From positions 234,854-298,853 of the forward strand of contig JAUSNO010000038.1 in the NCBI GenBank assembly GCA_030645915.1: a stretch of 64,000 nucleotides of DNA. Reading direction: 5' to 3'. This document shows, piece after piece, positions 50,550 to 61,110 of the stretch (its first letter is position 1; each line of letters starts with the position of its first letter). This DNA is from Undibacterium sp. GTDB lineage: Bacteria; Pseudomonadota; Gammaproteobacteria; Burkholderiales; Burkholderiaceae_D. Under the pieces are notes generated by a model that was given only the letters and a program-made list of their open reading frames with translations, did not search any database and was not told the origin of the DNA. The position numbers were made by a program, and so were the translations under genes.

Positions 50550-51161
50550 ATGAAAAAGCTCGTAATAGCACTCTCTTTGGCTACTCTCGGTTTCACCGCA
50601 ACACAAGCGATGGCACAACAAAGCCCATGGTTGGTGCGCGCTCGTGTGGTTAACATTGACACTGCAAACAATTCGGATCGCGTTGGCGGCGTTGGCGCAG
50701 AAGACCGTCTGACAGTCAGCAATAAGACAATCCCAGAAGTAGACATCTCTTACTTCTTCTCGCCAAACTTGTCGGCAGAATTGATTCTGACTTACCCACA
50801 GAAACATGATGTGATGCTTGATGGTGCAAAGATCGGCACCTTCAAACACTTGCCACCGACATTGACGGCGCAATACCATTTCTCACCAGAAGCAACCGTC
50901 AGTCCCTATGTTGGTGCCGGTATTAATTTCACCAATATTTCAGACGTTCAGCTGTTGAATGGTGCGGGTCGTTTGGAAAATAACAGCGTCGGCCTGGCAC
51001 TTCAGGCAGGCGTGGATTTTAAACTGGATAAAAATTGGTCTATCAATCTGGATGTAAAAAAAGTACAGATTCGTAGTGATGTGTTGATCAGCGGCGCCAA
51101 GGTAAGTGCAGTTCAGGTTGATCCATGGTTGATCGGTGTCGGCGTTGGATATCGCTTCTAA
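50550..51161 (+). CDS. ompW: OmpW-family outer-membrane porin
   Basis: 203 residues from MKKLVIALSLATLGFTATQA with AAAGGAAA upstream. After the signal peptide come WLVRARVVNIDTANNSD, VDISYFFSPNLSAELILTYP and a C-terminal WLIGVGVGYRF, the last Phe being typical for outer-membrane insertion. Eight-stranded barrel for small hydrophobic molecules. Likely raised at low oxygen through the FNR-type box, matching the bd oxidase nearby in physiology. A longer frame to 50493 only adds leader. Confidence 0.92.
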   Translation: MKKLVIALSLATLGFTATQAMAQQSPWLVRARVVNIDTANNSDRVGGVGAEDRLTVSNKTIPEVDISYFFSPNLSAELILTYPQKHDVMLDGAKIGTFKHLPPTLTAQYHFSPEATVSPYVGAGINFTNISDVQLLNGAGRLENNSVGLALQAGVDFKLDKNWSINLDVKKVQIRSDVLISGAKVSAVQVDPWLIGVGVGYRF

Positions 51162-51177
51162 TTTTTACATGTCATAA

Positions 51178-51390
51178 AATTTAAATCGCCGTGTCCAGCA
51201 AGAAAATAACGCACGAGGTGCCGGCGATTTAAATTGTTCATGAACAAGCGTTGAGGTCAATCACTCAACGCCTTGTTCATCAAAAAACGCACTCAATCGC
51301 GTTTATCCTTGATATCAAATACCCCTTCTTTCATCTCCCCTGCGCCAATGCAGATTGACTCGAGAGGCACCTGATCGCAGCTATCAGGTG
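51178..51390. terminator. Three successive hairpins after ompW
   Basis: AATTTAAATCGCCG with its exact inverse (51178-51191 and 51222-51235); TGAACAAGCGTTGAG with CTCAACGCCTTGTTCA (51241-51279, one bulge); GCACCTGAT with ATCAGGTGC (51366-51390). The second is the best terminator candidate for transcripts from the right. The region to 51700 has no other convincing gene. Confidence 0.55.
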
Positions 51391-51699
51391 CGGCGTCTTG
51401 AACCTGCCAGCTTTACAAATCATCAATACCGATCAGCGCATCTGTTTCGGCTACACGCGCATGCCAGCATCATGGCGAGACGCGCGCCATTTTTAAATAG
51501 CATTGTCGAAATATAAAAACTACAAAGATAATGACCGCGCTGACAGATATTGAACGTCAACTTGAATACAAAATCGCGCTTCAGATCATTTGCATATCGC
51601 TTTGTTAATCGGAATATGTCAGTATCGAGCGCAGCACTCCCATTTTTAAAAATGCCTCCACTCCCTTGAGTCACAAGCTATCTTGATCCTACAAAGAAC

Positions 51700-54600
51700 A
51701 TGATGCGTTCATCATTCATCTCTTGCGTCTCTTGCCGACGCCTGAAAAAATGCCTGATGGGTGTTTTGTCCTTATTCATTTTTTCACTTGTGCACGCAGC
51801 TCCTTCGCGCAATCTGCGATTTGAGCAAATAGGTGTCGCCCAAGGCTTGCCACAAGAATCCATCACCTCCATTTTGCAAGATCGACAAGGATTTATGTGG
51901 TTTGGCACGCAAGCCGGACTCGCTCGATTTGATGGTTATCACATGACGGTATATAAGAGTCATCAACTCGACCCGGCAAGTTTGATCGACAACTTCATCT
52001 TGTCATCTTACGAAGACGCAAATGGTGGTTTATGGTTTGGGACCAAAGGTGGATTAAATCACTTTGATACGCAGAACCAGAAATTTACGCGATACGTATC
52101 AGAACAAGCCGCAACCGGCAGTTCACGAAATCGCAGTGTATCGACGATCATTAACGATGGCGTGCGCGGTTTGTGGCTGGGGGGCGATGAAGGGTTAAAG
52201 CACTTCGATTTTGCATCGCATCAATTCACCCCATTTCGCCACGCCCCCGCCAATACAAATAGCATTCGGGATAACCGTATCAACGCCTTGGCGCTCGACA
52301 AGCAAGGAAACCTCTGGATAGGCACGGCAAACGGACTAAATAGGCTAAAACCTGGAGAGAAAAATATTGAGCACATTCATCTTGACGTCAGCAACGGCGC
52401 CCAGGAAAAACAAAACAACATCACCGCTCTTTCTTTTGATGCTGACGATGTTCTATGGATAGGCACCAATACTGGCCTGCGCACGTTAAAGGAAGCAGAA
52501 AAAAAACTTACCGTCAAAAGGGTTTTAAACCGGGATGGATCTGCCATCGTCTCCGTCCAGTCACTTTTTCATGACAAAGAGGGCAAGCTTTGGATAGGGA
52601 CAGACACCAACGGACTGATGCGGTACGACGCCATCACAGAGAGCTTCATCAGCTATAGAAATCAGCCACTAGACCGGCATAGCCTGAGTAACGATGAGAT
52701 AAAAGCGCTATATCAGGATCGCACCGGTAATTTATGGATAGGCACCTGGTATGGCGGCTTGAACCGTGTTGATCTCGCCAGTGGCGGCTTCGACCGGTAC
52801 ATTCAGATCGAGAATGATGCAAATAGTCTGAGTGAGAATAAGGTCAGAGCCATTACAGATGACGCGCAAGGTCACTATTGGGTGGGGACTGTAGGCGGGG
52901 GGCTCAATCGTCTCGATCTTAAAACAGGAAAAGTGGAAGTCTGGCGCCACAAGAGCGGTGACAAGACCAGCCTGAGTGATGATAGGGTCTCTGCGCTGAA
53001 AGTCGATAGCGCCAAGCGATTGTGGGTAGGAACGCGAAACGGCCTGAGTTGGTTCGACCCCGACACCAGGCATTTCAACCAGGTTCCCTTGGGCACAAAA
53101 ATAAATGAAAATTACATTAACCAAATATTAGCTGATCACACGGGGGCAATGTGGGTACTGACACGCGGCGGCATACACGTGCGCAATCCTGACACGGCAA
53201 AGATAAAAACCTTTCGACACGATACGAATGACGCTTCCAGTTTAGCGGAAAACTCATGTCTGGCTATCGTGGAAGACAGGCGAAATACAATATGGATAGG
53301 GACTGAGAACGGGCTTGACCGGCTCGATAGAACCAGTGAAAAATTCAGCCATTTCAGACATGATCCGAAAGATTCAAGCAGCCTGATTCATGACAGGATT
53401 CACTATTTGTTTGAAGACAGCAAAGGCAGGCTTTGGGTAGGCACCGCCGGAGGATTAAATCAACTTGTTCAAGGAAAAAATGGCGAGATCCGATTTCATT
53501 CCTATCTTAGCGAATCTGGCAAGGCCACAGATCCTATCGGCGCCATACTCGAGGACACTGCAGGGCAAATTTGGTTTAGCACGACGACGGGCATTTCACG
53601 CCTTGATCCGATTACCGACAAAATACAGCATTTCACTTCTAAAGATGGCTTGATCGACGGGTCTTACCTGATAGGCTCGGCCCATCGTTCACCTGACGGC
53701 ACACTCAATTTTGGCGGATTGAACGGTTTTACTTCATTTTTGCCGATGTCGATTCAAAAAAACAGCCTCCCACCCATCGTGCTGGTGACCGATTTTTTGA
53801 TTTTTAATCAATCCATTCGCCAGGCGGGCAATCGCTCAGACCTGGGCTTAAGCGGTGCCATAGAAAACACCAAAGAAATCAACTTAACCTACAACGATTC
53901 TGTATTTTCACTGGAATTTGCAGCGCTTCATTATGCCGATCCGCAACGCAATCGCTATGCGTATCAATTGCAGGGCTTTGACAAGAACTGGGTAGAGACC
54001 GACGCCAACAGGCGTTTTGCCACCTACACCAATCTGGACCCGGGCCACTATGTATTTAAGGTAAAGGCAAGCAACAAGGACGGCGTGTGGAATGAAACTG
54101 GCGCAATGCTCATGATTAACATCAGCCCGCCATTCTGGCAGACCTGGTGGTTTCGTATCTTGATGGCGATCTTGCTGCTCAGCAGCATCTATGCTGCGTT
54201 TAGAATACGCATTCGCACCCTGCTCCAGCAAAAACAACACCTGGCGCAGGAAATCGAGGCCAGAACCAGTGAGCTTTTGCTCAAAAATGCACAAATCGAA
54301 CAACAGAAAGAAAACGTAGAACTGGCGCACCGCAATATGTCTGTATTGAGCGATATAGGGCGAGAAATTACGACCAAACTCGATTCCGATGCGATCATCA
54401 TGATGGTCTATCGCCATGTGAGTGAGCTGATGGACGCCACTGTATTTGGAATCGGCTTTTATCGCCCGGAAAAGCAAATCATTGAATATCCGTTCGCCAT
54501 TGAAGCCGGTAAACGTTATTCCGCCTATAGCCGGGACATGCGCGACCACAATCAGTTTGCCGTGTGGTGCATCAGCCACGAAAAAGAGGTTTTCATCAAC

Positions 54601-55650
54601 GATCTGGAACAGGAATACCTCAGCTTCTTCGAGCACCTGGATTTAACGACAGGAACCGACCACTTGCCGACATTGGCCGACGGCACCATGCCTTGTGCGG
54701 CGGGCTCCATGCTGTATGTGCCGATTTCAGTGAATGGACGCATACGCGGTGTCATCAGCGTGCATAGCCATAAGAAAAACGCCTATGAGCGTATCCATCT
54801 GGACATCTTGCGCACGCTGGCATCGTATGTCGGCGTAGCGTTTGACAATGCAGATGCCTATCGCGACTTAAAGGAAACCCAGGAACAATTGGTTGAGCAA
54901 GGCAAACTCGCCGCCCTAGGCTCACTGGTTGCGGGCGTTGCCCACGAGCTCAATACGCCGATCGGCAACAGCCTGATGATCGCCAGTACCATGCAGGCAA
55001 AAACCGACGCCATCAATCAATTGTTTGAAAATTCTTCGGTGCGCCGCTCGGATCTCGCAGGTTTCATTGATTCCGCTAAAGAGGCATCCGTACTGATCAT
55101 GCGCAGCCTGAAAAATGCGGCGAATCTGATTAATAGCTTCAAGCAAGTTGCGGTTGATCAAACCAGCGCAAAACGACGTCAGTTCAATTTACAGCAAACC
55201 ACACAAGAAATCGTGGCGACGATGATGAACCAGGTGCGCAGTGCCGGCCATACGCTGGAAATTGATATCCCTGCCGATATTGAGATGGACAGTTTCCCCG
55301 GTTCCTACGGCCAGGTCATCATTAACTTTATCAGTAATGTCTTGCTACATGCATTTGACGGCCAGCGTACAGGTGAGATTCGCCTGTCGGCCAGTTTGCT
55401 GGGCAAGGACAAAGTAGAAATCCGGTTTGCTGATGACGGTGCAGGGATCCGGACAGAAGATATGGCACGCATCTTTGATCCCTTTTTCACCACTAAATTG
55501 GGGCAAGGCGGTTCCGGTCTTGGCCTTAACATCAGCTACAACATTGTCACATCGCTGCTCGATGGACAAATTCGGGTGGAAAGTGTGCTCGGGCTAGGCA
55601 CCACGTTCATTCTTGAACTGCCGCTGATTGTCAGCCCGGTTTCAGAATAA
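51700..55650 (+). CDS. Two-propeller sensor histidine kinase with GAF domain
   Basis: 1316 residues. A signal/anchor is followed by about 13 Reg_prop repeats (for example LWIGTANGLNRL, LWVGTAGGLNQL) to about residue 690, a Y_Y_Y domain (about 735-810), a membrane helix (about 816-838), a coiled coil, a GAF domain (about 885-1050) and a kinase core: His1082 in VAGVAHELNTPIGN, N box INFISNVLLHAF, DDGAGI and GGSGLGLN. No receiver domain and no adjacent response regulator. Sensors of this form bind ligands, often sugars, in the periplasm; the signal is unknown. Confidence 0.9.
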   Translation: MMRSSFISCVSCRRLKKCLMGVLSLFIFSLVHAAPSRNLRFEQIGVAQGLPQESITSILQDRQGFMWFGTQAGLARFDGYHMTVYKSHQLDPASLIDNFILSSYEDANGGLWFGTKGGLNHFDTQNQKFTRYVSEQAATGSSRNRSVSTIINDGVRGLWLGGDEGLKHFDFASHQFTPFRHAPANTNSIRDNRINALALDKQGNLWIGTANGLNRLKPGEKNIEHIHLDVSNGAQEKQNNITALSFDADDVLWIGTNTGLRTLKEAEKKLTVKRVLNRDGSAIVSVQSLFHDKEGKLWIGTDTNGLMRYDAITESFISYRNQPLDRHSLSNDEIKALYQDRTGNLWIGTWYGGLNRVDLASGGFDRYIQIENDANSLSENKVRAITDDAQGHYWVGTVGGGLNRLDLKTGKVEVWRHKSGDKTSLSDDRVSALKVDSAKRLWVGTRNGLSWFDPDTRHFNQVPLGTKINENYINQILADHTGAMWVLTRGGIHVRNPDTAKIKTFRHDTNDASSLAENSCLAIVEDRRNTIWIGTENGLDRLDRTSEKFSHFRHDPKDSSSLIHDRIHYLFEDSKGRLWVGTAGGLNQLVQGKNGEIRFHSYLSESGKATDPIGAILEDTAGQIWFSTTTGISRLDPITDKIQHFTSKDGLIDGSYLIGSAHRSPDGTLNFGGLNGFTSFLPMSIQKNSLPPIVLVTDFLIFNQSIRQAGNRSDLGLSGAIENTKEINLTYNDSVFSLEFAALHYADPQRNRYAYQLQGFDKNWVETDANRRFATYTNLDPGHYVFKVKASNKDGVWNETGAMLMINISPPFWQTWWFRILMAILLLSSIYAAFRIRIRTLLQQKQHLAQEIEARTSELLLKNAQIEQQKENVELAHRNMSVLSDIGREITTKLDSDAIIMMVYRHVSELMDATVFGIGFYRPEKQIIEYPFAIEAGKRYSAYSRDMRDHNQFAVWCISHEKEVFINDLEQEYLSFFEHLDLTTGTDHLPTLADGTMPCAAGSMLYVPISVNGRIRGVISVHSHKKNAYERIHLDILRTLASYVGVAFDNADAYRDLKETQEQLVEQGKLAALGSLVAGVAHELNTPIGNSLMIASTMQAKTDAINQLFENSSVRRSDLAGFIDSAKEASVLIMRSLKNAANLINSFKQVAVDQTSAKRRQFNLQQTTQEIVATMMNQVRSAGHTLEIDIPADIEMDSFPGSYGQVIINFISNVLLHAFDGQRTGEIRLSASLLGKDKVEIRFADDGAGIRTEDMARIFDPFFTTKLGQGGSGLGLNISYNIVTSLLDGQIRVESVLGLGTTFILELPLIVSPVSE

Positions 55651-55692
55651 ACCAAATAACCTCAGCTACGTAAAAAAGTTAACACATAAAAA

Positions 55693-55713
55693 AAGCCCGT
55701 TAAAAACGGGCTT
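55693..55713. terminator. Bidirectional terminator
   Basis: AAGCCCGT-TAAAA-ACGGGCTT with an A-run before and CCTCTTTT after, between the converging kinase gene and DUF4404 gene. Confidence 0.9.
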
Positions 55714-55750
55714 CCTCTTTTGCTAACACGCAAACATATCTTGTGAACGA

Positions 55751-56023
55751 CTACACGCCCATTTTCTCAAGCATGCCACCGAGTTCACGCAATACCGGCT
55801 CCAGCTTTGGATGCTGTGCCGCGAAGCGCGCCGACAAGGCTTGAGAGCGCTCGCTCAGTGCTGAGTAAATCGGATCGTCTGGCGTGTCATCGTTACTCAA
55901 CACCTGATGAATATCTTCATTCAGCTTTGTCAGCAAGCCCTTTACTTCGTCATCGACGTGCTCGGTATTGAGCAGACCTTCATGTAACTGCTTGAGCAGG
56001 CTTTTCAGATTTTCTTTTTGCAT
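55751..56023 (-). CDS. DUF4404 family protein
   Basis: 90 residues, all helical: NLKSLLKQLHEGLLNTEHVD and ALSARFAAQHPKLEPVLREL fit the DUF4404 pattern. Function unknown. Own ribosome site AGGAGAG before the ATG; may follow ispF in one transcript. Confidence 0.82.
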   Translation of the reverse strand: MQKENLKSLLKQLHEGLLNTEHVDDEVKGLLTKLNEDIHQVLSNDDTPDDPIYSALSERSQALSARFAAQHPKLEPVLRELGGMLEKMGV

Positions 56024-56098
56024 GGTTACTCTCCTAAAATAGTCATTATCTTGACGAATTTTGTAACTAAATATTCAGCTAATTTCGATGGTTTCAGT

Positions 56099-56602
56099 CT
56101 AGACCGATTGAGCGCAAAATACCAGCGCGACAGCTTCTGCCGCAATGCCTTCTTCGCGTCCCAGATAGCCTAATTTTTCATTGGTCTTTGCCTTGATGTT
56201 GACCCGGGTAATATCCACCTGCAGATCAGCCGCGATATTGGCGACCATGTGGGCGATATGCGGCGCCATTTTTGGTTGCTGCGCAATGATGGTGGCATCG
56301 AGATTGCCGACCAGATAGCCCGCCTTTTGCACACGCGCAAGCGCTTCACGCAACAGCACGCGCGAATCCGCGCCGGCAAACTGCTTATCGGTATCCGGAA
56401 AATGGCGCCCGATATCGCCCAAACCTGCCGCGCCTAGCAAGGCATCGGTAATCGCATGCAACAGCACGTCGGCGTCGGAATGGCCGAGCAAGCCCATCGT
56501 GTGCGGAATATCGACGCCACCGATGATCAGTTTGCGCCCGCTGACCAGCGCGTGGCAATCGTAGCCCTGACCAATTCTAAACGGTGGAAAAGTGGAATTC
56601 AT
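56099..56602 (-). CDS. ispF: 2-C-methyl-D-erythritol 2,4-cyclodiphosphate synthase
   Basis: 167 residues. [11 protein letters not shown] and [20 protein letters not shown] give the metal and substrate sites; [20 protein letters not shown] is the family's last motif. Forms the cyclic diphosphate in the non-mevalonate isoprenoid pathway. Encoded 132 bases after ispD in the same direction. Confidence 0.97.
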   Translation of the reverse strand: MNSTFPPFRIGQGYDCHALVSGRKLIIGGVDIPHTMGLLGHSDADVLLHAITDALLGAAGLGDIGRHFPDTDKQFAGADSRVLLREALARVQKAGYLVGNLDATIIAQQPKMAPHIAHMVANIAADLQVDITRVNIKAKTNEKLGYLGREEGIAAEAVALVFCAQSV

Positions 56603-56734
56603 TTTTATCGATTCGATTCAATTAATTTAAATATAGGGGGAGTATATGAATACATGCATCAATTGCGCAATAAATACGTGCGCATCAGCAATTAAAAACA
56701 TGGTACTCAGGGTGAGTATATGCATGAATAATCG

Positions 56735-57454
56735 TTACACCTGTCTAGCCAGATAAGGCTGCACCAAGGCCAGATCCGATGGCAAGGTGACTTTGCTATT
56801 GCAGGCATGCCCCTCAACAAGCAAGGGAGTCATTCCCGCCAGCTCGATGGCGCTCGATTCGTCTGTCACTTCCCTGGCCACCATCAAGGCCACAGACAAC
56901 ACACTATGACGGAACATTTGCGGGGTTTGCGCTAGCCAAAGACCTTCACGCGCTATCGTTTCCACACGCCCATCCGTCACTCGCTTTACGGTATCGACCA
57001 CGGGCAAGGCCAACAGACCGCCGACTGGATGTTCACCCACATGCGCTATTAGTTTGGTGATCAGTTCAGGCGTTAATCCGGGACGGGCGCTATCGTGCAC
57101 CAGTACCCAGTCTTGCGCGCCGACAAATGAGGCGATCGCCTGCAAGCCATTAGAAACCGACGCTCTGCGCGTCGCCCCGCCACAGCGCAAAATACTGACG
57201 CGCTCCAATCCTGCCAAAGCGTTCTCGACGTAAGCGTCTTCCGGACTGACCACCACATAGGCATGGGCAATTTCCGTCGCGGCCAAAAACGCCTGCACCG
57301 TGTAGCGCAAGATGGGCTGACCGGCGATATCAAGGTATTGCTTGGGAGTAGTGCCGCCCATTCTGGCACCTACGCCCGCGGCCGGGATGAGCGCTACGTA
57401 ACAAGGTTGATGCACTGTTTGTTGAGCAGTTTGTTGAATATTAGTCAGATTCAC
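56735..57454 (-). CDS. ispD: 2-C-methyl-D-erythritol 4-phosphate cytidylyltransferase
   Basis: 239 residues. LIPAAGVGARMGGTTPKQYL is the nucleotide-binding signature, VLVHDSARPGLTPELI the second. Joins CTP and MEP in the isoprenoid pathway, the step two before IspF. The divergent mfd gene starts about 230 bases away. Confidence 0.97.
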   Translation of the reverse strand: MNLTNIQQTAQQTVHQPCYVALIPAAGVGARMGGTTPKQYLDIAGQPILRYTVQAFLAATEIAHAYVVVSPEDAYVENALAGLERVSILRCGGATRRASVSNGLQAIASFVGAQDWVLVHDSARPGLTPELITKLIAHVGEHPVGGLLALPVVDTVKRVTDGRVETIAREGLWLAQTPQMFRHSVLSVALMVAREVTDESSAIELAGMTPLLVEGHACNSKVTLPSDLALVQPYLARQV

Positions 57455-57682
57455 GCGATTAAACTTGGATGGAATTGAATGAAATTTGTTTGAGTTTGCT
57501 TAAACAAAGCCAAAGTTAAGCCAAAGGGCTTCAGCCAGGGAAAACGGCGCTGGCAGCTTCGTTTATAATTGGGCTTCATTTTAAAGCCAAATCGTCGCTA
57601 CGTGCGCACTCTTCGCTCTAGCCACATCGCGCTTTTCAAACTAAACATCATCAACCCAATAGTCAACTCAGTTCCGCAGCCA

Positions 57683-60600
57683 ATGTCATTTGATCCAGTC
57701 AAAGCTCTCCCCAAGCCAGGCAATCGTTTTGCTCTCCCGAATCTGCACGGCTCTGCCGACGCCTATGTCTTAGCGCACACTGCCATTGCGCTCAAGGAAC
57801 AAAAACGCATGCTGACGGTGTTTGTCGCCAACCCCAGCGATGCGCAGCGTTTACTCGATGAAATCCCCTGGGTGGATCAAGGCCTGCGCTGCCATCTGCT
57901 ACCGGATTGGGAAACCCTGCCCTACGATGCATTTTCTCCGCATCAGGATCTGGTTTCTGAGCGTCTGGCAACCCTGCACGAGATCAGCAGCGGCAATTGC
58001 GATGTCTTGCTGGTACCGGCCACCACCGCGCTGGTGCGGATGGCGCCACCGTCTTTTCTGGCGGCCTACACCTTCTTTTTCAAGCAAGGTGAAGTACTTG
58101 ATGAGGCGCGGCTTAAATCACAACTGACGTTGGCAGGCTACGCCCATGTATCGCAAGTCATGTCACCGGGCGAATACTCGGTGCGCGGCGGCCTGATCGA
58201 CATTTTCCCCATGGGTTCGGTGCTGCCCTACCGTCTCGATTTATTCGGCGACAGCATAGAGACCATCCGCACCTTTGATGCCGACACGCAGCGCTCGCTG
58301 TATCCGGTCAAGGAAGTGCGTTTGCTGCCGGGGCGCGAGTTCCCCATGGATGAGGCGGCCCGCACGGGTTTCCGCAGTCGCTGGCGCGAGCAGTTTGAAG
58401 GTGACCCTTCACGTTCGATGATCTACAAGGACATCAGCGGCGGCATCCCTTCTGCCGGTATCGAATATTATCTGCCGCTGTTCTTTGACGACACGGCCAC
58501 GCTGTTTGATTACCTGCCTGAGGCAACCCATTTTGTCCTGATGGGCGATATCGATGAAGCCATACAGCGCTTCTGGATCGATACCCGCTCGCGCTACCAG
58601 TTTCTAAAATCAGACAGACAACGCCCTGTGCTGGCACCCGAAGTGCTGTTTTTGCGCGATGAGGATTTTTTCACGCGACTGAAATCCGAAGCGCGCTGGG
58701 TGCTCAACAACGGTGGCCCGGCGTCTGAAATTTCCAGCTTTCTACCTGATATTGCAGTCAACCGCCGCGCCGACGATCCGCTGGCGAATCTGCGATCATT
58801 CTTGCTGCAAACAGACAAGCGCGTCTTGATTTGCGCCGAATCTTTAGGCCGGCGCGAAACCCTGCAACAGTACTTCAACGATTACGATATCAGCCTGAGC
58901 CTGTGCGAAGGTTATACCGATTTCATTACGTCCAACGCCAAGCTCATGCTGGGCGTTGCGCCGCTGCATGCCGGCTTTCAGCTTGATTCGTATGCATTCA
59001 TCACCGAGACAGAATTGTATGCAGGCTCGGGCAAACGCGTAGGCAGAAAGAAGCAGGAAGCGGTCACCCAGGTCGAGCACATGGTGCGCGATTTGTCCGA
59101 GCTAAAAATCGGCGATCCTGTCGTCCACAGCAACCATGGTATCGGCCGCTACATGGGCTTGATCAGCATGGATATGGGCGAAGGCGAGACCGAATTTTTG
59201 CATCTGGAATACGCCAAGGAAACCAAGCTCTACGTCCCGGTATCGCAACTGCACGTGATCTCGCGCTACTCCGGCGCTTCACCCGATGATGCCCCCTTGC
59301 ATGCGCTGGGCTCGGGCAATTGGGAGAAAGCCAAGCGCAAGGCGGCGCAACAGATACGCGATACCGCGGCAGAATTGCTCAATCTGTACGCCCGCCGCGC
59401 CTTGCGTCAGGGGCATGCGTTTGAGTTCTCTCACAAGGATTACGAAGCCTTTGCCGACAGCTTCGGTTTTGAAGAAACGCCGGATCAGGCCGCCGCCATT
59501 ACCGCCGTGATTGGCGACATGACCTCAGGCAAACCGATGGACAGACTCATCTGCGGCGACGTCGGCTTTGGCAAGACCGAAGTCGCCCTGCGCGCAGCCT
59601 TTGTCGCCGTCATGGGCGGCAAACAAGTCGCGATTCTGGCGCCGACCACACTACTCGCAGAGCAGCATGCACAAACCTTTGCCGACCGTTTTGCCAACTG
59701 GCCAGTGCGCATCGCCGAACTGTCGCGCTTCCGTACCGGCAAGGAAATCTCTACTGCATTAAAGGGCATGGAAGACGGCACTTTGGATATCGCCATCGGC
59801 ACCCATAAGCTCTTGTCGGCAGATATCAAATTCTCGCGTCTGGGCTTGGTCATCATTGATGAAGAACACCGATTTGGCGTACGTCAGAAAGAGATCTTGA
59901 AATCGCTGCGCGCTGAAGTCGATGTACTGACATTAACGGCCACACCGATACCGCGCACCCTGGGCATGGCACTGGAAGGCTTGCGCGATTTTTCCATCAT
60001 CGCCACCGCCCCGCAAAAACGTCTGGCGATCAAAACCTTTGTCCGTAGCGAAGACAATTCAGTGATACGCGAAGCCTGCTTGCGCGAGCTAAAACGCGGC
60101 GGACAAGTCTACTTCCTGCACAATGAAGTCGAGACCATAGAAAACCGCAAGGCCATGCTGGAAGCGCTGATCCCCGAGGCGCGCATTGCAGTTGGCCACG
60201 GCCAGATGCACGAGCGCGATCTGGAAAAAGTCATGCGTGATTTTGTCGCCCAGCGCTACAACATTTTGCTCTGCACGACCATCATCGAAACCGGTATTGA
60301 CGTGCCGACAGCCAACACCATCATCATGCACAGGGCCGATAAATTCGGCTTGGCGCAGCTGCACCAATTACGCGGCCGCGTCGGCCGCTCGCATCATCAA
60401 GCCTACGCGTATTTGCTGGTTAATGATGTGCAGGGGCTGACCAAGCAAGCCAATCGCAGACTGGAAGCGATTCAGCAGATGGAAGAACTCGGCAGCGGCT
60501 TCTATCTGGCAATGCACGATCTGGAGATCCGTGGTGCCGGCGAAGTCCTTGGCGACAACCAATCTGGCGAAATGCATGAGATCGGCTTCCAGATGTATTC

Positions 60601-61102
60601 CGACATGCTCAGTGAAGCCGTCAGGGCGTTAAAAGAAGGCAAAGAGCCAGACCTGGCGGCGCCGCTATCGACCATGACGGAGATCAATCTGCATATTCCC
60701 GCCCTGCTCCCAGCCGATTTCTGCGGCGATGTGCATGAGCGCCTGTCCATTTACAAACGTCTGGCCAATTGTAAAAAAGCAGACGCGATTGATGACATGC
60801 AGGAAGAAATGATAGACAGGTTTGGCAAGCTGCCGGAACCGGTCAAATCGCTACTCGAAACACACCGCTTGCGCGTCGCCGCCAAACCTCTGGGTATCAT
60901 CAAGATCGATGCGCATTCCGAGGCAGCGACCCTGCAATTTGAACCGCAGCCACCTATCGACGCCATGCGCATTATCGATCTGGTGCAAAAAAACAAGCAC
61001 ATCAAGCTCAACGGGCAGGATAAATTGCGCATCACCGCCAACATGCCGGATCTGGCGGCACGTGTCGCGCAAATCAAATCGACCTTAAGAGCGCTTCAAT
61101 AA
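57683..61102 (+). CDS. mfd: Transcription-repair coupling factor
   Basis: 1139 residues from MSFDPVKALPKPG; a longer frame to 57569 has no family match. N-terminal UvrB-like part (RLATLHEISSGNCDVLLVPA), RNA-polymerase-interacting part (IGDPVVHSNHGIGRYMGLIS), translocase with GDVGFGKTEVALR (about 625) and IIDEEHRFGV (about 724), and a C-terminal D7 region. It removes stalled RNA polymerase and recruits UvrA. Confidence 0.97.
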   Translation: MSFDPVKALPKPGNRFALPNLHGSADAYVLAHTAIALKEQKRMLTVFVANPSDAQRLLDEIPWVDQGLRCHLLPDWETLPYDAFSPHQDLVSERLATLHEISSGNCDVLLVPATTALVRMAPPSFLAAYTFFFKQGEVLDEARLKSQLTLAGYAHVSQVMSPGEYSVRGGLIDIFPMGSVLPYRLDLFGDSIETIRTFDADTQRSLYPVKEVRLLPGREFPMDEAARTGFRSRWREQFEGDPSRSMIYKDISGGIPSAGIEYYLPLFFDDTATLFDYLPEATHFVLMGDIDEAIQRFWIDTRSRYQFLKSDRQRPVLAPEVLFLRDEDFFTRLKSEARWVLNNGGPASEISSFLPDIAVNRRADDPLANLRSFLLQTDKRVLICAESLGRRETLQQYFNDYDISLSLCEGYTDFITSNAKLMLGVAPLHAGFQLDSYAFITETELYAGSGKRVGRKKQEAVTQVEHMVRDLSELKIGDPVVHSNHGIGRYMGLISMDMGEGETEFLHLEYAKETKLYVPVSQLHVISRYSGASPDDAPLHALGSGNWEKAKRKAAQQIRDTAAELLNLYARRALRQGHAFEFSHKDYEAFADSFGFEETPDQAAAITAVIGDMTSGKPMDRLICGDVGFGKTEVALRAAFVAVMGGKQVAILAPTTLLAEQHAQTFADRFANWPVRIAELSRFRTGKEISTALKGMEDGTLDIAIGTHKLLSADIKFSRLGLVIIDEEHRFGVRQKEILKSLRAEVDVLTLTATPIPRTLGMALEGLRDFSIIATAPQKRLAIKTFVRSEDNSVIREACLRELKRGGQVYFLHNEVETIENRKAMLEALIPEARIAVGHGQMHERDLEKVMRDFVAQRYNILLCTTIIETGIDVPTANTIIMHRADKFGLAQLHQLRGRVGRSHHQAYAYLLVNDVQGLTKQANRRLEAIQQMEELGSGFYLAMHDLEIRGAGEVLGDNQSGEMHEIGFQMYSDMLSEAVRALKEGKEPDLAAPLSTMTEINLHIPALLPADFCGDVHERLSIYKRLANCKKADAIDDMQEEMIDRFGKLPEPVKSLLETHRLRVAAKPLGIIKIDAHSEAATLQFEPQPPIDAMRIIDLVQKNKHIKLNGQDKLRITANMPDLAARVAQIKSTLRALQ

Positions 61103-61110
61103 CATCAACC

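Noticed and set aside
51423..51674. 83-residue frame on the minus strand
   Set aside because: No family features, no clear ribosome site, in a region rich in hairpins before the kinase gene.
57569..57682. Longer mfd start
   Set aside because: The added residues have no family match; MSFDPVKALPKPG is the natural beginning.
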